Below are positions 25,821 to 35,681 of a DNA stretch of 64,000 nucleotides, in pieces (position 1 is the stretch's first letter; each line of letters starts with the position of its first letter). The stretch is taken from contig JAEWBT010000058.1 of assembly GCA_023391015.1 (NCBI GenBank), positions 1-64,000 on the forward strand, in the 5' to 3' direction. The notes below the pieces were generated by a model that saw only the letters and a list, made by a program, of their open reading frames with translations, ran no database searches and was not told the origin of the DNA. The position numbers and the translations under genes were made by a program. This stretch comes from Bacteroidota bacterium. GTDB lineage: Bacteria > Bacteroidota > Bacteroidia > Chitinophagales > Chitinophagaceae.

Positions 25821-26891
25821 ATGACCAGCGAAATGACACTTGACCTGAAGGTGGACAAGGTGGCTCAAAGCCGCATCGCGGAATTTGACCCGGCCAACGT
25901 TCAGTTTGGCAAGCAGTACGCCGACCACATGCTCGTTTGCGATTATGCCAACGGCCAATGGGGACAGCCGCGCATCCAACCTTACGGTAATCTGACCATG
26001 AGTCCGGCCACGACGATGCTGCACTACGGCCAGTCTATTTTTGAAGGCATCAAAGCCTACCGCCAGGAAGACGGCGAGATTGTGATTTTCCGGCCCGAAA
26101 AAAACTGGGCCCGTTTCAACCGCAGCGCCGTTCGCATGGCGATGCCTGAAGTGCCCGAAGATATTTTTCTGGAAGGGTTGCGCCAGCTCATCAAGCTGGA
26201 CGAACAGTGGGTTCCCACCGCACCGGGTACGTCGCTGTATCTGCGTCCCTTTATGATTGCGACGGACGCCTTTATCGGCGTGAAGCCAGCGGAGCAGTTT
26301 TCTTTTATGATTATTACTTCGCCGGCAGGTCCGTATTACTCCAAGCCGGTTTCGATTTACGTACAGGAGGAATACGTGCGTGCGTTTCCGGGCGGCACCG
26401 GCTATGCCAAATGTGCCGGAAACTACGGCGCGTGCATGGCCCCAACCGTGAAGGCCCGCTCGCTGGGCTACGACCAGATTTTGTGGACCGACGGTTTTGA
26501 GCACAAATACGTGCAGGAAATCGGTACCATGAACGTGTGGTTTGTGATTGGCGATAAAGTGGTAACGCCCGCGCTGGAAGGCACCATCCTGGAAGGCGTC
26601 ACCCGCGACAGTGTGATGACGTTGCTGCGCGAAGCTGGCTACGACGTAGAAGAGCGCCCGATTTCCATCGACGAGCTGATTGAAGCCCACCAAAACGGTC
26701 AGTTGAAAGAAGCTTTCGGCACCGGAACGGCTGCCTCGATTGCCCCGATTGCCGAATTGACCATCCACGACGAGCACATGAAGCTGCCGCCGGTAGCAGA
26801 CTGGAAAGTTGCCAATTGGGTAAAGCAAGAAATGGACAACATCCGCTACGGCCGCGTGCCGGATACCCACGGCTGGATTTACAAGGTGTAG
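25821..26891 (+). CDS. ilvE: Branched-chain amino acid aminotransferase
   Basis: ATG 25821 (MTSEMTLDLKVDKV) gives 356 residues; the earlier in-frame start at 25758 has no support. It is the long class of fold-type IV PLP aminotransferases: LHYGQSIFEGIKAYRQEDG, FRPEKNWARFNRSAVRM, the Lys-bearing GFEHKYVQEIGTMNVWF, and GTILEGVTRDSVM for the PLP phosphate. It carries out the final transamination of Leu, Ile and Val synthesis and the first step of their breakdown. It is monocistronic with a perfect terminator downstream. Confidence 0.93.
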   Translation: MTSEMTLDLKVDKVAQSRIAEFDPANVQFGKQYADHMLVCDYANGQWGQPRIQPYGNLTMSPATTMLHYGQSIFEGIKAYRQEDGEIVIFRPEKNWARFNRSAVRMAMPEVPEDIFLEGLRQLIKLDEQWVPTAPGTSLYLRPFMIATDAFIGVKPAEQFSFMIITSPAGPYYSKPVSIYVQEEYVRAFPGGTGYAKCAGNYGACMAPTVKARSLGYDQILWTDGFEHKYVQEIGTMNVWFVIGDKVVTPALEGTILEGVTRDSVMTLLREAGYDVEERPISIDELIEAHQNGQLKEAFGTGTAASIAPIAELTIHDEHMKLPPVADWKVANWVKQEMDNIRYGRVPDTHGWIYKV

Positions 26892-26969
26892 GTTTCAAAG
26901 CACGAAAGACAGATTCCAGAAGCCAAAAATGCCGGAATTTTCCGGAAAAAGGAACCTGTATTATGCATC

Positions 26970-27011
26970 AAGAAAGCGCAACCGTTTAAAACGGTTGCGC
27001 TTTCTTGTATT
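26970..27011 (+). terminator. ilvE terminator
   Basis: A near-perfect palindrome, AAGAAAGCGCAACCGTT paired with AACGGTTGCGCTTTCTT. Two TTTCCGGAAA copies flank it at about 26938 and 27053. The remainder of 26892-27108 is featureless. Confidence 0.88.
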
Positions 27012-27108
27012 TAAAATAGTAACTGCGTATAAGGGCCGGAAGGATACTTTGGCTTTCCGGAAATAAAGCCCGGAAAAAGAGTTTTAATATCCTTCCCGAG
27101 CGATTGGG

Positions 27109-27978
27109 TTAGTGCAGGGGGCGCTGCTTAATCATGCCGCCTTTGGTGTCGTTAATGGTGTGCTGAGTGACGAAAGCCAGTTCATCAACCTCATACACCG
27201 CATTGATCACCCGTTGCACTTCCAATCGCGTTACTACTGAAACCAATATCAGCCCGTCGGCATTTACCTGCCCGCGTTTGCCGTGTCCGCCACCGCCTTT
27301 ATAAACCGTTACCGCCCGGCCCATTTCATCCACCAAAATATGCTTGATTTCTTCTGCTTTGCCGGATACAATTGTGACCGAAACATATTCCTCAATACCA
27401 GCAATGAGAAAATCAGCGGTTTTGGAAGCCGCCAGATACGTGAGCATCGAATACATCGCTGTTTCCAGATTAAACAAAAACGCCGACGTACTAAAGAGAA
27501 TAAAATTAAAAATAGTAATAACATCGCCAACGGAAAACATGGTACGGCGGGAGATGGCAACGGCCATTACCTCGGTGCCATCGATGACACCCCCCCCTCG
27601 GATGCTCAACCCAATGCCGGCGCCTAAGAAGAAACCGCCAAAAACGGCGATCAACAATTTGTCGTCGGTAATATTGGGTATCTCTACGCTGTGAATCGCA
27701 ATAACCAACGCAGTAATGGAGAGGGCAGCTTTAATAGCGAACTCCTTGGATATTTGCTTTGCACCAATGAGTATAAACGGCAGGTTAAGTACAAATAATA
27801 ATATGGATATATTCCAGCCGGTAATCCGTTCAATAACCAGCGAAGTGCCCGTTACGCCCCCATCGAGGTAGGAGTTTGGCAGCAAAAAACCCTTCAACCC
27901 AACAGTGGCTGCCATCACGCCGGCGGCGAGTAATATAGATTCTTTTACAAGAGAGAAAACAGTTTTTTTATGCGGCAT
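27109..27978 (-). CDS. YitT-family membrane protein
   Basis: 289 residues. About five membrane segments occupy the first 170 residues (SILLAAGVMAATVGLKGFLL, ISILLFVLNLPFILIGA, LIAVFGGFFLGAGIGLSI and so on), with the family signature SYLDGGVTGTSLV and GGGVIDGTEVMAV. The C-terminal cytoplasmic DUF2179-like domain (EYVSVTIVSGKAEEIKHIL, VYKGGGGHGKRG) follows. The transported substrate of YitT proteins is not established. It is divergent from rpsA. Confidence 0.88.
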   Translation of the reverse strand: MPHKKTVFSLVKESILLAAGVMAATVGLKGFLLPNSYLDGGVTGTSLVIERITGWNISILLFVLNLPFILIGAKQISKEFAIKAALSITALVIAIHSVEIPNITDDKLLIAVFGGFFLGAGIGLSIRGGGVIDGTEVMAVAISRRTMFSVGDVITIFNFILFSTSAFLFNLETAMYSMLTYLAASKTADFLIAGIEEYVSVTIVSGKAEEIKHILVDEMGRAVTVYKGGGGHGKRGQVNADGLILVSVVTRLEVQRVINAVYEVDELAFVTQHTINDTKGGMIKQRPLH

Positions 27979-28103
27979 TAGCAGTCAACAGTCAGGGGGT
28001 ATGGAAACGATAAGGAAGGCTGTAAATATCGGGTATTTAGGAGGAATGGCCTATCACCGGATTCCCGGAAAATAAAACATTTCAGAATAAAATAAGAGAC
28101 TCG

Positions 28104-28111
28104 TATCTTTG
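28104..28111 (+). promoter_or_regulatory. -7 box TATCTTTG of rpsA
   Basis: TATCTTTG matches TAnnTTTG exactly and gives a leader of about 35 bases before the rpsA start at 28149. Confidence 0.6.
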
Positions 28112-28133
28112 CCGCCCAAAATCCCATTCAAAA

Positions 28134-28139
28134 AGGAGG
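28134..28139 (+). promoter_or_regulatory. Strong Shine-Dalgarno AGGAGG deciding the rpsA TTG start
   Basis: AGGAGG lies nine bases before a TTG. Strong Shine-Dalgarno sequences are rare in Bacteroidota, and no ATG or GTG is available in this frame, so it supports TTG 28149 as the start. Confidence 0.65.
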
Positions 28140-28148
28140 AACCATCAT

Positions 28149-29981
28149 TTGGAAGAACAACAAACCATCCAAAACCAGTCCCAAGCTACGGCTTCTGCCC
28201 ACGACGATTTCGATTGGAGCGTCGATAAGCGCAACGTAGCCGCTTATTCCAATGATAAGCGCCAGGAGCTCGATCAAATGTATCAGAGCACCTTCAAAAC
28301 CGTGGACGATGCCGAGCTGCTGCAAGGTACCGTTGTCGGTAAAACCAAAACCGATGTAATTGTAAACATTGGTTTTAAAAGCGACGGCCTCATCTCGCTC
28401 AACGAATTCCGCGACATGCCGGAAGTGAAAATCGGCGACGAGATCGAAGTGATGGTCGTTGAGAAAGAAGACCGTAACGGTCATCTGCACCTTAGCCGCC
28501 GTGCCGCCCGCGCCGCCCGCGCCTGGCAGCGCATCGTGGACTTCTACAAAACCGGCGAAATCGTTACCGGTACCATTACTTCTAAAACGAAGGGTGGCCT
28601 GATTGTAGATGTAAACGGCCTGGAAACCTTCCTGCCCGGCTCGCAAATTGACGTAAAACCGGTTACGGATTACGATCAGTATGTAGGCAAGACCATGGAT
28701 TTTAAAGTGGTAAAAATCAACGAGCAAATCCGCAACGCCGTTGTTTCCCACAAAGCCCTTATCGAGTCTGACCTCGAAGCACAGCGCTCCGTTATCATCG
28801 GCCAGCTGGAAAAAGGTCAGGTACTGGAAGGAACTGTTAAGAATGTTACCGACTTCGGCGCCTTTATCGACCTGGGCGGCGTAGATGGTCTCCTTTATAT
28901 TACCGACATCAGCTGGGGCCGCGTGCAGCACCCGAGCGAAGTGCTCACCAACGGCCAGAAACTGAACGTGGTGGTGCTCGACTTCGACGACGAGAAGAAG
29001 CGTATTTCGCTCGGTCTGAAGCAACTGACACCGCATCCGTGGGACAACCTCGATGCCGACATTCAGGAAGGCTCTACCGTTCGCGGCAAAGTGGTGAACA
29101 TCGAAGACTACGGTGCTTTCCTCGAAATCACACCGGGCGTAGAAGGCCTTGTGCACGTTTCGGAAATCACCTGGAGCTCGCAGCCGGTGAATGCCAAAGA
29201 ATACTTTAAAGTAGGCGAAGAATACGACGCGAAAATCGTAACCCTCGACCGCGACGAGCGCAAGATGAGCCTGTCTATCAAGCAACTCACCGAAGATCCG
29301 TGGGAAGTGATTGAAGACACTTACGGCGTGGACACCCGCCATAAAGGCACGGTGAAAAACCTCACTCCGTACGGCGTATTCGTAGAGCTTGACAAAGGCA
29401 TTGGCGGCATGATTCACATCTCCGACCTGTCCTGGACCAAGCGCTTCAACCATCCAAGCGAATTCACCAAAGCCGGCGACGAAATCGACGTGATGGTACT
29501 TTCTGTGGACAAAGACGCCCGCAAGCTCAGCCTTGGCCACAAGCAAACCGAAGACGATCCGTGGAACACCTTTGAAACCATCTTCCCAATCGGTTCTACG
29601 CACGAAGGCACTGTGATCCGCAAGGATGACAAAGGCGCTACCGTGCAGTTGCAATACGGTTTGGAAGCGTTTGCCCCGGCCCGCCACCTCCGCAAGGAAG
29701 ACGGCAGCACCGTAGGTATGGAAGAAACGGCGCAGTTTGTAGTCATCGAATTTGACCGCAACGACAAGCGCATCGTGGTTTCGCACAGCCGCATCTGGGA
29801 GCAGGAAAAAGCCGAAGAGCGCGAAGCTGTGAAGAAAGAAGCGCGTGCCGCTTCTGAAGAAACCAAGAAAACAGTGAAAAACATTCAGCAGAAAGTAGAA
29901 AAGCCAACCCTCGGCGACCTCGGTGCCCTGGCTGCGCTGAAAGACAAGCTGAAAAAAGCAGAAGACGAAGCGGGTCAGTAA
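28149..29981 (+). CDS. rpsA: 30S ribosomal protein S1
   Basis: 610 residues with six S1/OB-fold repeats, for example GTVVGKTKTDVIVNIGFKSDGLI, GTVKNVTDFGAFIDLGGVDGLLYI, GKVVNIEDYGAFLEITPGVEGLVHV and GTVKNLTPYGVFVELDKGIGGMIHI, then a Lys/Glu-rich C-terminal tail. S1 binds mRNA on the small subunit and aids initiation on structured or leaderless-poor messages. The start is TTG behind a strong Shine-Dalgarno. It contains no exact TTTCCGGAAA copy, unlike most genes here, consistent with strong protein constraint. A terminator follows at 30005. Confidence 0.97.
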   Translation: MEEQQTIQNQSQATASAHDDFDWSVDKRNVAAYSNDKRQELDQMYQSTFKTVDDAELLQGTVVGKTKTDVIVNIGFKSDGLISLNEFRDMPEVKIGDEIEVMVVEKEDRNGHLHLSRRAARAARAWQRIVDFYKTGEIVTGTITSKTKGGLIVDVNGLETFLPGSQIDVKPVTDYDQYVGKTMDFKVVKINEQIRNAVVSHKALIESDLEAQRSVIIGQLEKGQVLEGTVKNVTDFGAFIDLGGVDGLLYITDISWGRVQHPSEVLTNGQKLNVVVLDFDDEKKRISLGLKQLTPHPWDNLDADIQEGSTVRGKVVNIEDYGAFLEITPGVEGLVHVSEITWSSQPVNAKEYFKVGEEYDAKIVTLDRDERKMSLSIKQLTEDPWEVIEDTYGVDTRHKGTVKNLTPYGVFVELDKGIGGMIHISDLSWTKRFNHPSEFTKAGDEIDVMVLSVDKDARKLSLGHKQTEDDPWNTFETIFPIGSTHEGTVIRKDDKGATVQLQYGLEAFAPARHLRKEDGSTVGMEETAQFVVIEFDRNDKRIVVSHSRIWEQEKAEEREAVKKEARAASEETKKTVKNIQQKVEKPTLGDLGALAALKDKLKKAEDEAGQ

Positions 29982-30004
29982 AAGACCCTTTTATCTTCAA
30001 AAAC

Positions 30005-30038
30005 AAAAGCCGTCCGGAAACTTCCGGGCGGCTTTTTT
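30005..30038 (+). terminator. rpsA terminator
   Basis: AAAAGCCGtCCGGAA pairs with TTCCGGgCGGCTTTTTT across a two-base loop, followed by T-rich sequence. Confidence 0.88.
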
Positions 30039-30103
30039 CGTATGGATACATAGTCTGTTTCCTACCTTTAAAGTTCCGGCTGTCCTAAACCAGCTTTTCT
30101 TGT

Positions 30104-33100
30104 ATGAATAGAATTTTTACCTGTTTGCTGGCTCTGTTGATACTGACAGTCTGGACAGTTCCCGGAAATGCACAGAGCGGAGGCGAGAAAAGCGTTCTTC
30201 AACTGCGAACTGGCATAGTAGTGTTGCAATCTTTTCCGGAATTTGTAGCGCTTCAAAAGGCTGTTTCAGCTGACAGTGGGTTGTGGCTGGTGCAGTGGGC
30301 TGAATCGGAAAATCGAGCCTGGCTGGAAGGCTTAAAAGAGGTTGCCGGTTTCCGGAAATGCGGTGTATTTTCCTCAAATATTAGCTTGCTTTATGGGGCG
30401 TCAGGTGCTTCTCTTAGCGCTTTGGCTGCAAAATTTCCGGTAAGCGCCGTCGCGCGATTGGAGGCCCACTTAAAAGCAGACCCCAACTGGCTTGCCGGGC
30501 TTTCCGGGATGGTAAGTGCAACGGTTACATTTCCCCCAAATATCGCTCTGAATCGCGTTCAAACTGACCTGACGAAGCTGGGCGCGAAAAACATACAGCC
30601 GGATCTTATCCCAACGATGCTTCGGTTTGAGATACCTGCCGGGAACATTCCACAGGTACTTTCTTTGGCTTACGTAATCAGTGCCGGACCTGGTTCCGGG
30701 CGGGTGCCGCTTAATAACGATGAAAGAGGTTACTCGGGTGCTGCTGTCCTGAGCTTGTCTCCGGCGCAAAATCCTTTAGGGCTGGCGCTTTCCGGAAAAA
30801 ATATTGTGGTTGGGGTGGGGGATAATTCTTCGCCGATGACCCACGTGGATCTGGAAGAAAAAACGATCAACTTCAACCCCGAAATTCCGGAAAATCACGG
30901 TACGCACGTGTCCGGGACGGTTGCATCAATGGGCATTATCGACCCGGCAGCGCGCGGGATGGCTCCCAAAGCAGCGTTGATTTCAGAAGTATATGAATTG
31001 ATTCTGCAAAAAACACCGCAGTTCCGGCAGTCATATGGCATGACCATTACCAACAATTCCTATGCCTCGCAGGTAGGACAGTGTAACAACGTCGGGCTTT
31101 ATGACGCTTATTCCGAAGCCATTGATCAGTTGTGTCGCGAGGTTCCCGATGTGCTGCATGTGTTTGCCGCCGGCAACGATGGTGGCTTGCAGTGCCCGCC
31201 GTTTCCGGGTTTTGGAAATATTCCCGGCAGCTACCAGCCTGCCAAAAACAATCTGGTGGTTGGCAATGTGCAGAAAGACATGCAGGTTCGGTATACTTCT
31301 TCCAAAGGACCCGTACGCGATGGCCGGATCAAACCGGAAATATGCGCATTCGGAACGTCGGTTTATTCCACTTTTACGTACAATACTTATGCGCAGAATA
31401 CCGGAACGAGCATGGCTTCGCCTGCTATTGCCGGAGCGGCGGCCTTACTAACGGAGCGCTACAAACAACTTAAGGCCAACCAGTTGCCGCCGGCGGTCCT
31501 GCTCAAGGGCTTGCTCACCGGCTGCGCCGACGACCGTGGTAATCCCGGCCCGGATTATAAATATGGCTTCGGCATGTTTAACCTGACCCGATCCATTGCT
31601 GCGCTGGCCGATGGCCGCTACGAAAGCCGGCAGGTGTCGCCCGCACAGCCTTCGTTTAATATTCCGATCGCAATTCCGGCCGGACTGGCGGAGGCCAAAA
31701 TCCTGCTGGTTTGGGAAGATGTGGCCGCCTCACCGCTGGCTGCCAAAGCGCTTGTCAATGACCTGGACCTCACCATAACCGATCCCTCCGGCAATATCCT
31801 GAAGCCATTGGTGTTGAATCCAACGCAACCCGACGCAGCCGCTCAACCCGGAACCGACACGCTCAACAACATCGAGCAGGTAGTGATTCCCAATCCGGTT
31901 TCCGGAAATTACAGCATTCGGGTGAGTGGAAATAGCCTTTCCGGGGCAGCACTGAACGTGGCCGTGGTGTATGATTTTGTGGAAAAAGGCATTCGCCTGT
32001 TGCAACCCGCCGCAGGCGTGCCGATAGCTGCCGGAAAACCTTTGAATATTTTCTGGGAATCGCCGGAGAGCAACGCGCCTTTTACATTGGAATACAGCGC
32101 CGATAATGGTGCTACCTGGGCTTCTATTGGAGTGGCGGCCGACTCACAACGCGCTTTTGTCTGGACGGTCCCTGCCCTCAATACCGCTGCCGCGCGGGTG
32201 CGCATCAGCCGGGGGGGCGATGTGACAGAAGCCGCTCCGCTGGTAATCAATCAGGTTCCGGTGGTAACGCGCAGCAGCAGCCAGTGTCCGGGATTTTTTA
32301 GCATCAATTGGACGACGAGTCCCAATGCTTCCGGCTACGAGATTTTGCAGAAAAAGGGGCCGGATATGGTAGTGATTGACACCGTTTCGGGCAATAATTA
32401 TACGCTCGGCGGCTTGCCCTATAGCCAAACCCAGTACCTCGCAGTGCGGCCGCTGGTAAACGGACAGCGTGGTTATCGCAGTCTGGCAGTTTATCAAAGG
32501 CCCGACACCGCCAAAAACTGCGGCCTTTTGGGGGCTAACGATCTCGCGATTTCCGGAATTACCACTTCTAAAACCGGTCGCGTTTTAACCCAAAGTGCTT
32601 TTGCCAACAATGAGCAGGTAGCGGTAGAAGTCCGCAACAACGGCCCGGTAGCGGCGGATTATAAGCTCAGCTATCGCTTTGGAACGGCAGCACGCCAGAC
32701 CACTTCCCAAAAGGTCATCGCTGCCAACGCAACGGATACGTTTTTGCTGCCTGCCCAGGATCTGTCAGCAGTTGGAACTTACGACCTGGACGTAGCTGTA
32801 GTGAACGTCAGCGGCACCGATCCGATTTCCGGAAACGACTCTTTTAAGACAACACTTCGCCAACTGCCCAACGCGCCGCTGAACCTGGCCGCTGGCCACA
32901 CAAGCGATTTTGAAGGCAGTCCACGAATTACTTTAATGCAGGATTCCGCCGGGCTGTTTGATAGCAGCCGCTGGGATTATGCCCGCTCCGACAGTGGCTA
33001 CGCTCGGCTGCGCAGTTTTGTGGATACCACCGTGGTCATTTCCGGAAATCGCTCCGTGAGTCTGGATGCTGACCGGTTTTACCGCAGTTCTGTCAATCTG

Positions 33101-35407
33101 TTTCAGGGCACGTTTAACCTTACTGGCTACGATGTCAGCAACACCGAGGTGCGCGCCGAATTTGACTACATGGTGCATGGCGAAGAAACCCGCTACCCCG
33201 ATAGCAACGCTGTATTTATCCGCGGCGCTGATGCCGACCCGTGGATTCCGCTTTTTGTTTTTGATACCTCGCTGGAAAATGGCGTCCGGCGCAACAGCGG
33301 CTCTATTTCTGTTACCGATATTCTGCGCAGCGCCGGGCAGCAACTGAGCACCAGCACGGCTGTTTTATTTGTACAAAAAGACACAACCGTCATCGCTGCT
33401 TCTGATTATGGAACCGGTTATACAGTAGATAATTTTAAGCTTTACACCCTCGGCAACGACATTGCCCTGATTTTCATTGACACGCCGCGCTACGCCGGTT
33501 GCGGCCTGACGCCGGACGCGCAACTGACCGTTACGATTGCCAACGGAACTTACAATCCGCAGGCCAATATTCCGGTTTCTTACCAGCTGGACGGCGGCCC
33601 TGTTTTCACGGAAACAATTGCTGCGCTTGGACCAAAAGACACGGTACAGCTTACGTTTCCGCAGCGGCTGCAGATCCGGGATTACAATCCGCATAAACTG
33701 GACGTTTGGGTGCATTACACGCCGGACGTTTATCCCCAAAACGATAGCATTCTGAGCTTTGCTTTCCAAAACCAGCCCCTTGTTTCCACTTTTCCCTACT
33801 TAGAAAATTTTGAAGGCGGAAAAGGACTGTGGTATGGTGGAGAAGATGCTTCCTGGGAGTGGGGCACGCCACAAAGTGCAAACATCAATACCGCGGCCAG
33901 CGGTACCAAGGCCTGGAAGACAACGCTTTCCGGAAATTACAGGGGAAATGAAAAGGCCTATCTCTACTCGCCCTGCTTTGACATCGGGCCGATGGCCAAC
34001 CCAAAACTCAGTTTTAGTATCGCCTACGATTTTGAAAACTGCGGCAACGCGTTCTGCGACGGCGCTTGGGTGGAGTGGAGCACCGACAGCAAAACCTGGT
34101 ACAAGCTGGGCCTTTCGGTAGAAGGTTTTAACTGGTATGACAGTTTGCAACACCGCGCCTGGACGGGCAGCGGACAATACCGCTGGCGCGTGGCCACCAT
34201 TGGCCTGCCAACGTGGGTGGAGGAGCCGATCCGGCTGCGATTTGTGCTGCAATCCGACGCCAACGACAACCGCGAAGGCATCGCCATTGACGACATCCAT
34301 ATTTACGATTACGACGGACCCGTTTTCAACGGCGCGTTCGCTGGGGTGGAAAAGCCCGTTGGTGCCAACCAGCCGGCGGTAGATTTCCGGAAAGACGGAG
34401 CGATTCTAGCGCGCGTTTCAGCGAGTGAAGATTTAGGACCGGTAAACATTCGGGATTACGGTTACAACGAGTCGGTTTCGGATTCGTTTGCAACGCAGGT
34501 TTTATTGCCCCGCAGCTTTGTGTTTCAGCCGCAGGCAGCGCCGAAAAGTCCGGTTTCGGCAGCGTTTTATATCACCGAAGCCGATGTTCTGAAAATGCTT
34601 GCCGACACGGCCTGCAACAGCTGCGATAAAGCACCGGATGCCTATCGTTTGGGGATATTGACCTACAACGATTCCCTGAAAGCCGCCGAGGATGATTCTT
34701 TTGCCAATAACCGCGATGGGATTTATCAATTCCGTCCTTACACTACCATTAACTGGGTTCCCTACGACAGCGGCTACATTGCGCGCACCAGCACGATACA
34801 AACGGGCGAAGTCTGGTTTGCTGCCGGAAAAAGTTCTTATTCCTATAAAACCGAAAACCGCACCTTAGCCTTCACCGCCACCCGCAAAACGCCCGCAATA
34901 GCCACCCTGAAAATTGATGCCTACGATGACACCCACGTGAGCCGTTATGAGATTTATCGCTCGGTAGCAGGAAAAACGGCCTGGGAGAAAATCTATGAAG
35001 CAACTGCCCGCAATACTTCCAGCCAGGTAACTTACATGGCCGAAGACACGCCGCCGGCCACAGCGGGCGACACGGTTTTGTATCAGGTCCAGTGGATTGG
35101 AAAGGAAAACGGACTTCGCTTTAAGGGCAGTATTCACCGCCTCCCCTGGCTTTCGGAAAGCACTTTTGCCCTGTATCCCAACCCCGCGCCAGGTGGCCGG
35201 TTCACGTTGCAATACAGCACACCTATCGGGTCTTCGTTAAAGCTCCAACTCACCGATATTTCCGGAAGGACTCTTTACAAAAAGGAGTTTACCAACACGG
35301 TGTTCCAAACCACACTGGACCTCCCGCTGAACCTGCGCGCCGGGATTTATTTTCTCAGCACCGAGCTGGAAGGAAAGAAAACAGTAGAGAAGATTGTAGC
35401 TTTTTAA
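30104..35407 (+). CDS. Giant T9SS-secreted subtilisin-like (S8) protease
   Basis: 1767 residues with signal peptide MNRIFTCLLALLILTVWTVPGNAQ. A propeptide-like region (about 30-215) precedes a peptidase S8 domain with Asp240 (VVGVGDNSS), His265 (NHGTHVSG) and Ser436 (GTSMASP), plus the AAGND and TNNSYAS oxyanion-region segments. Then come a P-domain-like stretch (about 510-650), an FN3-like module, CARDB-like repeats, a MAM/lectin-like jelly roll with FENCGNAFCDGAWVEW (about 1300) and a second FN3-like module. The last 75 residues are a T9SS sorting domain (LYPNPAPGGRFTLQY ... DISGRTLYKK). It is probably displayed on or released from the cell surface as a protein-degrading enzyme. It carries seven or more TTTCCGGAAA copies, mostly read as ISGN/LSGN. 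Confidence 0.88.
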   Translation: MNRIFTCLLALLILTVWTVPGNAQSGGEKSVLQLRTGIVVLQSFPEFVALQKAVSADSGLWLVQWAESENRAWLEGLKEVAGFRKCGVFSSNISLLYGASGASLSALAAKFPVSAVARLEAHLKADPNWLAGLSGMVSATVTFPPNIALNRVQTDLTKLGAKNIQPDLIPTMLRFEIPAGNIPQVLSLAYVISAGPGSGRVPLNNDERGYSGAAVLSLSPAQNPLGLALSGKNIVVGVGDNSSPMTHVDLEEKTINFNPEIPENHGTHVSGTVASMGIIDPAARGMAPKAALISEVYELILQKTPQFRQSYGMTITNNSYASQVGQCNNVGLYDAYSEAIDQLCREVPDVLHVFAAGNDGGLQCPPFPGFGNIPGSYQPAKNNLVVGNVQKDMQVRYTSSKGPVRDGRIKPEICAFGTSVYSTFTYNTYAQNTGTSMASPAIAGAAALLTERYKQLKANQLPPAVLLKGLLTGCADDRGNPGPDYKYGFGMFNLTRSIAALADGRYESRQVSPAQPSFNIPIAIPAGLAEAKILLVWEDVAASPLAAKALVNDLDLTITDPSGNILKPLVLNPTQPDAAAQPGTDTLNNIEQVVIPNPVSGNYSIRVSGNSLSGAALNVAVVYDFVEKGIRLLQPAAGVPIAAGKPLNIFWESPESNAPFTLEYSADNGATWASIGVAADSQRAFVWTVPALNTAAARVRISRGGDVTEAAPLVINQVPVVTRSSSQCPGFFSINWTTSPNASGYEILQKKGPDMVVIDTVSGNNYTLGGLPYSQTQYLAVRPLVNGQRGYRSLAVYQRPDTAKNCGLLGANDLAISGITTSKTGRVLTQSAFANNEQVAVEVRNNGPVAADYKLSYRFGTAARQTTSQKVIAANATDTFLLPAQDLSAVGTYDLDVAVVNVSGTDPISGNDSFKTTLRQLPNAPLNLAAGHTSDFEGSPRITLMQDSAGLFDSSRWDYARSDSGYARLRSFVDTTVVISGNRSVSLDADRFYRSSVNLFQGTFNLTGYDVSNTEVRAEFDYMVHGEETRYPDSNAVFIRGADADPWIPLFVFDTSLENGVRRNSGSISVTDILRSAGQQLSTSTAVLFVQKDTTVIAASDYGTGYTVDNFKLYTLGNDIALIFIDTPRYAGCGLTPDAQLTVTIANGTYNPQANIPVSYQLDGGPVFTETIAALGPKDTVQLTFPQRLQIRDYNPHKLDVWVHYTPDVYPQNDSILSFAFQNQPLVSTFPYLENFEGGKGLWYGGEDASWEWGTPQSANINTAASGTKAWKTTLSGNYRGNEKAYLYSPCFDIGPMANPKLSFSIAYDFENCGNAFCDGAWVEWSTDSKTWYKLGLSVEGFNWYDSLQHRAWTGSGQYRWRVATIGLPTWVEEPIRLRFVLQSDANDNREGIAIDDIHIYDYDGPVFNGAFAGVEKPVGANQPAVDFRKDGAILARVSASEDLGPVNIRDYGYNESVSDSFATQVLLPRSFVFQPQAAPKSPVSAAFYITEADVLKMLADTACNSCDKAPDAYRLGILTYNDSLKAAEDDSFANNRDGIYQFRPYTTINWVPYDSGYIARTSTIQTGEVWFAAGKSSYSYKTENRTLAFTATRKTPAIATLKIDAYDDTHVSRYEIYRSVAGKTAWEKIYEATARNTSSQVTYMAEDTPPATAGDTVLYQVQWIGKENGLRFKGSIHRLPWLSESTFALYPNPAPGGRFTLQYSTPIGSSLKLQLTDISGRTLYKKEFTNTVFQTTLDLPLNLRAGIYFLSTELEGKKTVEKIVAF

Positions 35408-35433
35408 TCAACACCCTTTATGGGTTAAACATT

Positions 35434-35670
35434 AGGTCGCGAAGCGACCATTCCGGAGAATGTGTCCTCAATAGCTACAAACATCCGGTCGCTCCGCGAC
35501 CATCTATAGCCAGTCGTTCAATTCCGCTTTAAGTTGGATAGCCGGGTAAGGGGTGGTCACTTCGCGACCTAACGTTTGTAGAAATCCGGTTCCTGTTTTT
35601 TGGGGCGGTCGCGGAGCGACCTAAGGTTTGTAGAAATCTGCGTTTTCCAAGGGGTCGCGAAGCGACCTAA
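35434..35670. repeat. Cluster of GGTCGC...GCGACC palindromes
   Basis: Five copies of GGTCGCgaaGCGACC or variants (tcc, ttc, gga centres) alternate with a spacer such as TAACGTTTGTAGAAATCCGG. A sixth copy is at 17506. They lie between convergent genes and each can form a 6-bp hairpin. Nothing else is seen in this interval. Confidence 0.8.
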
Positions 35671-35681
35671 CGTTTGTCTCA

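Noticed and set aside
28128..29786. 552-residue open frame on the minus strand opposite rpsA
   Set aside because: Antisense shadow of ribosomal protein S1; the sense product has clear S1 repeats.
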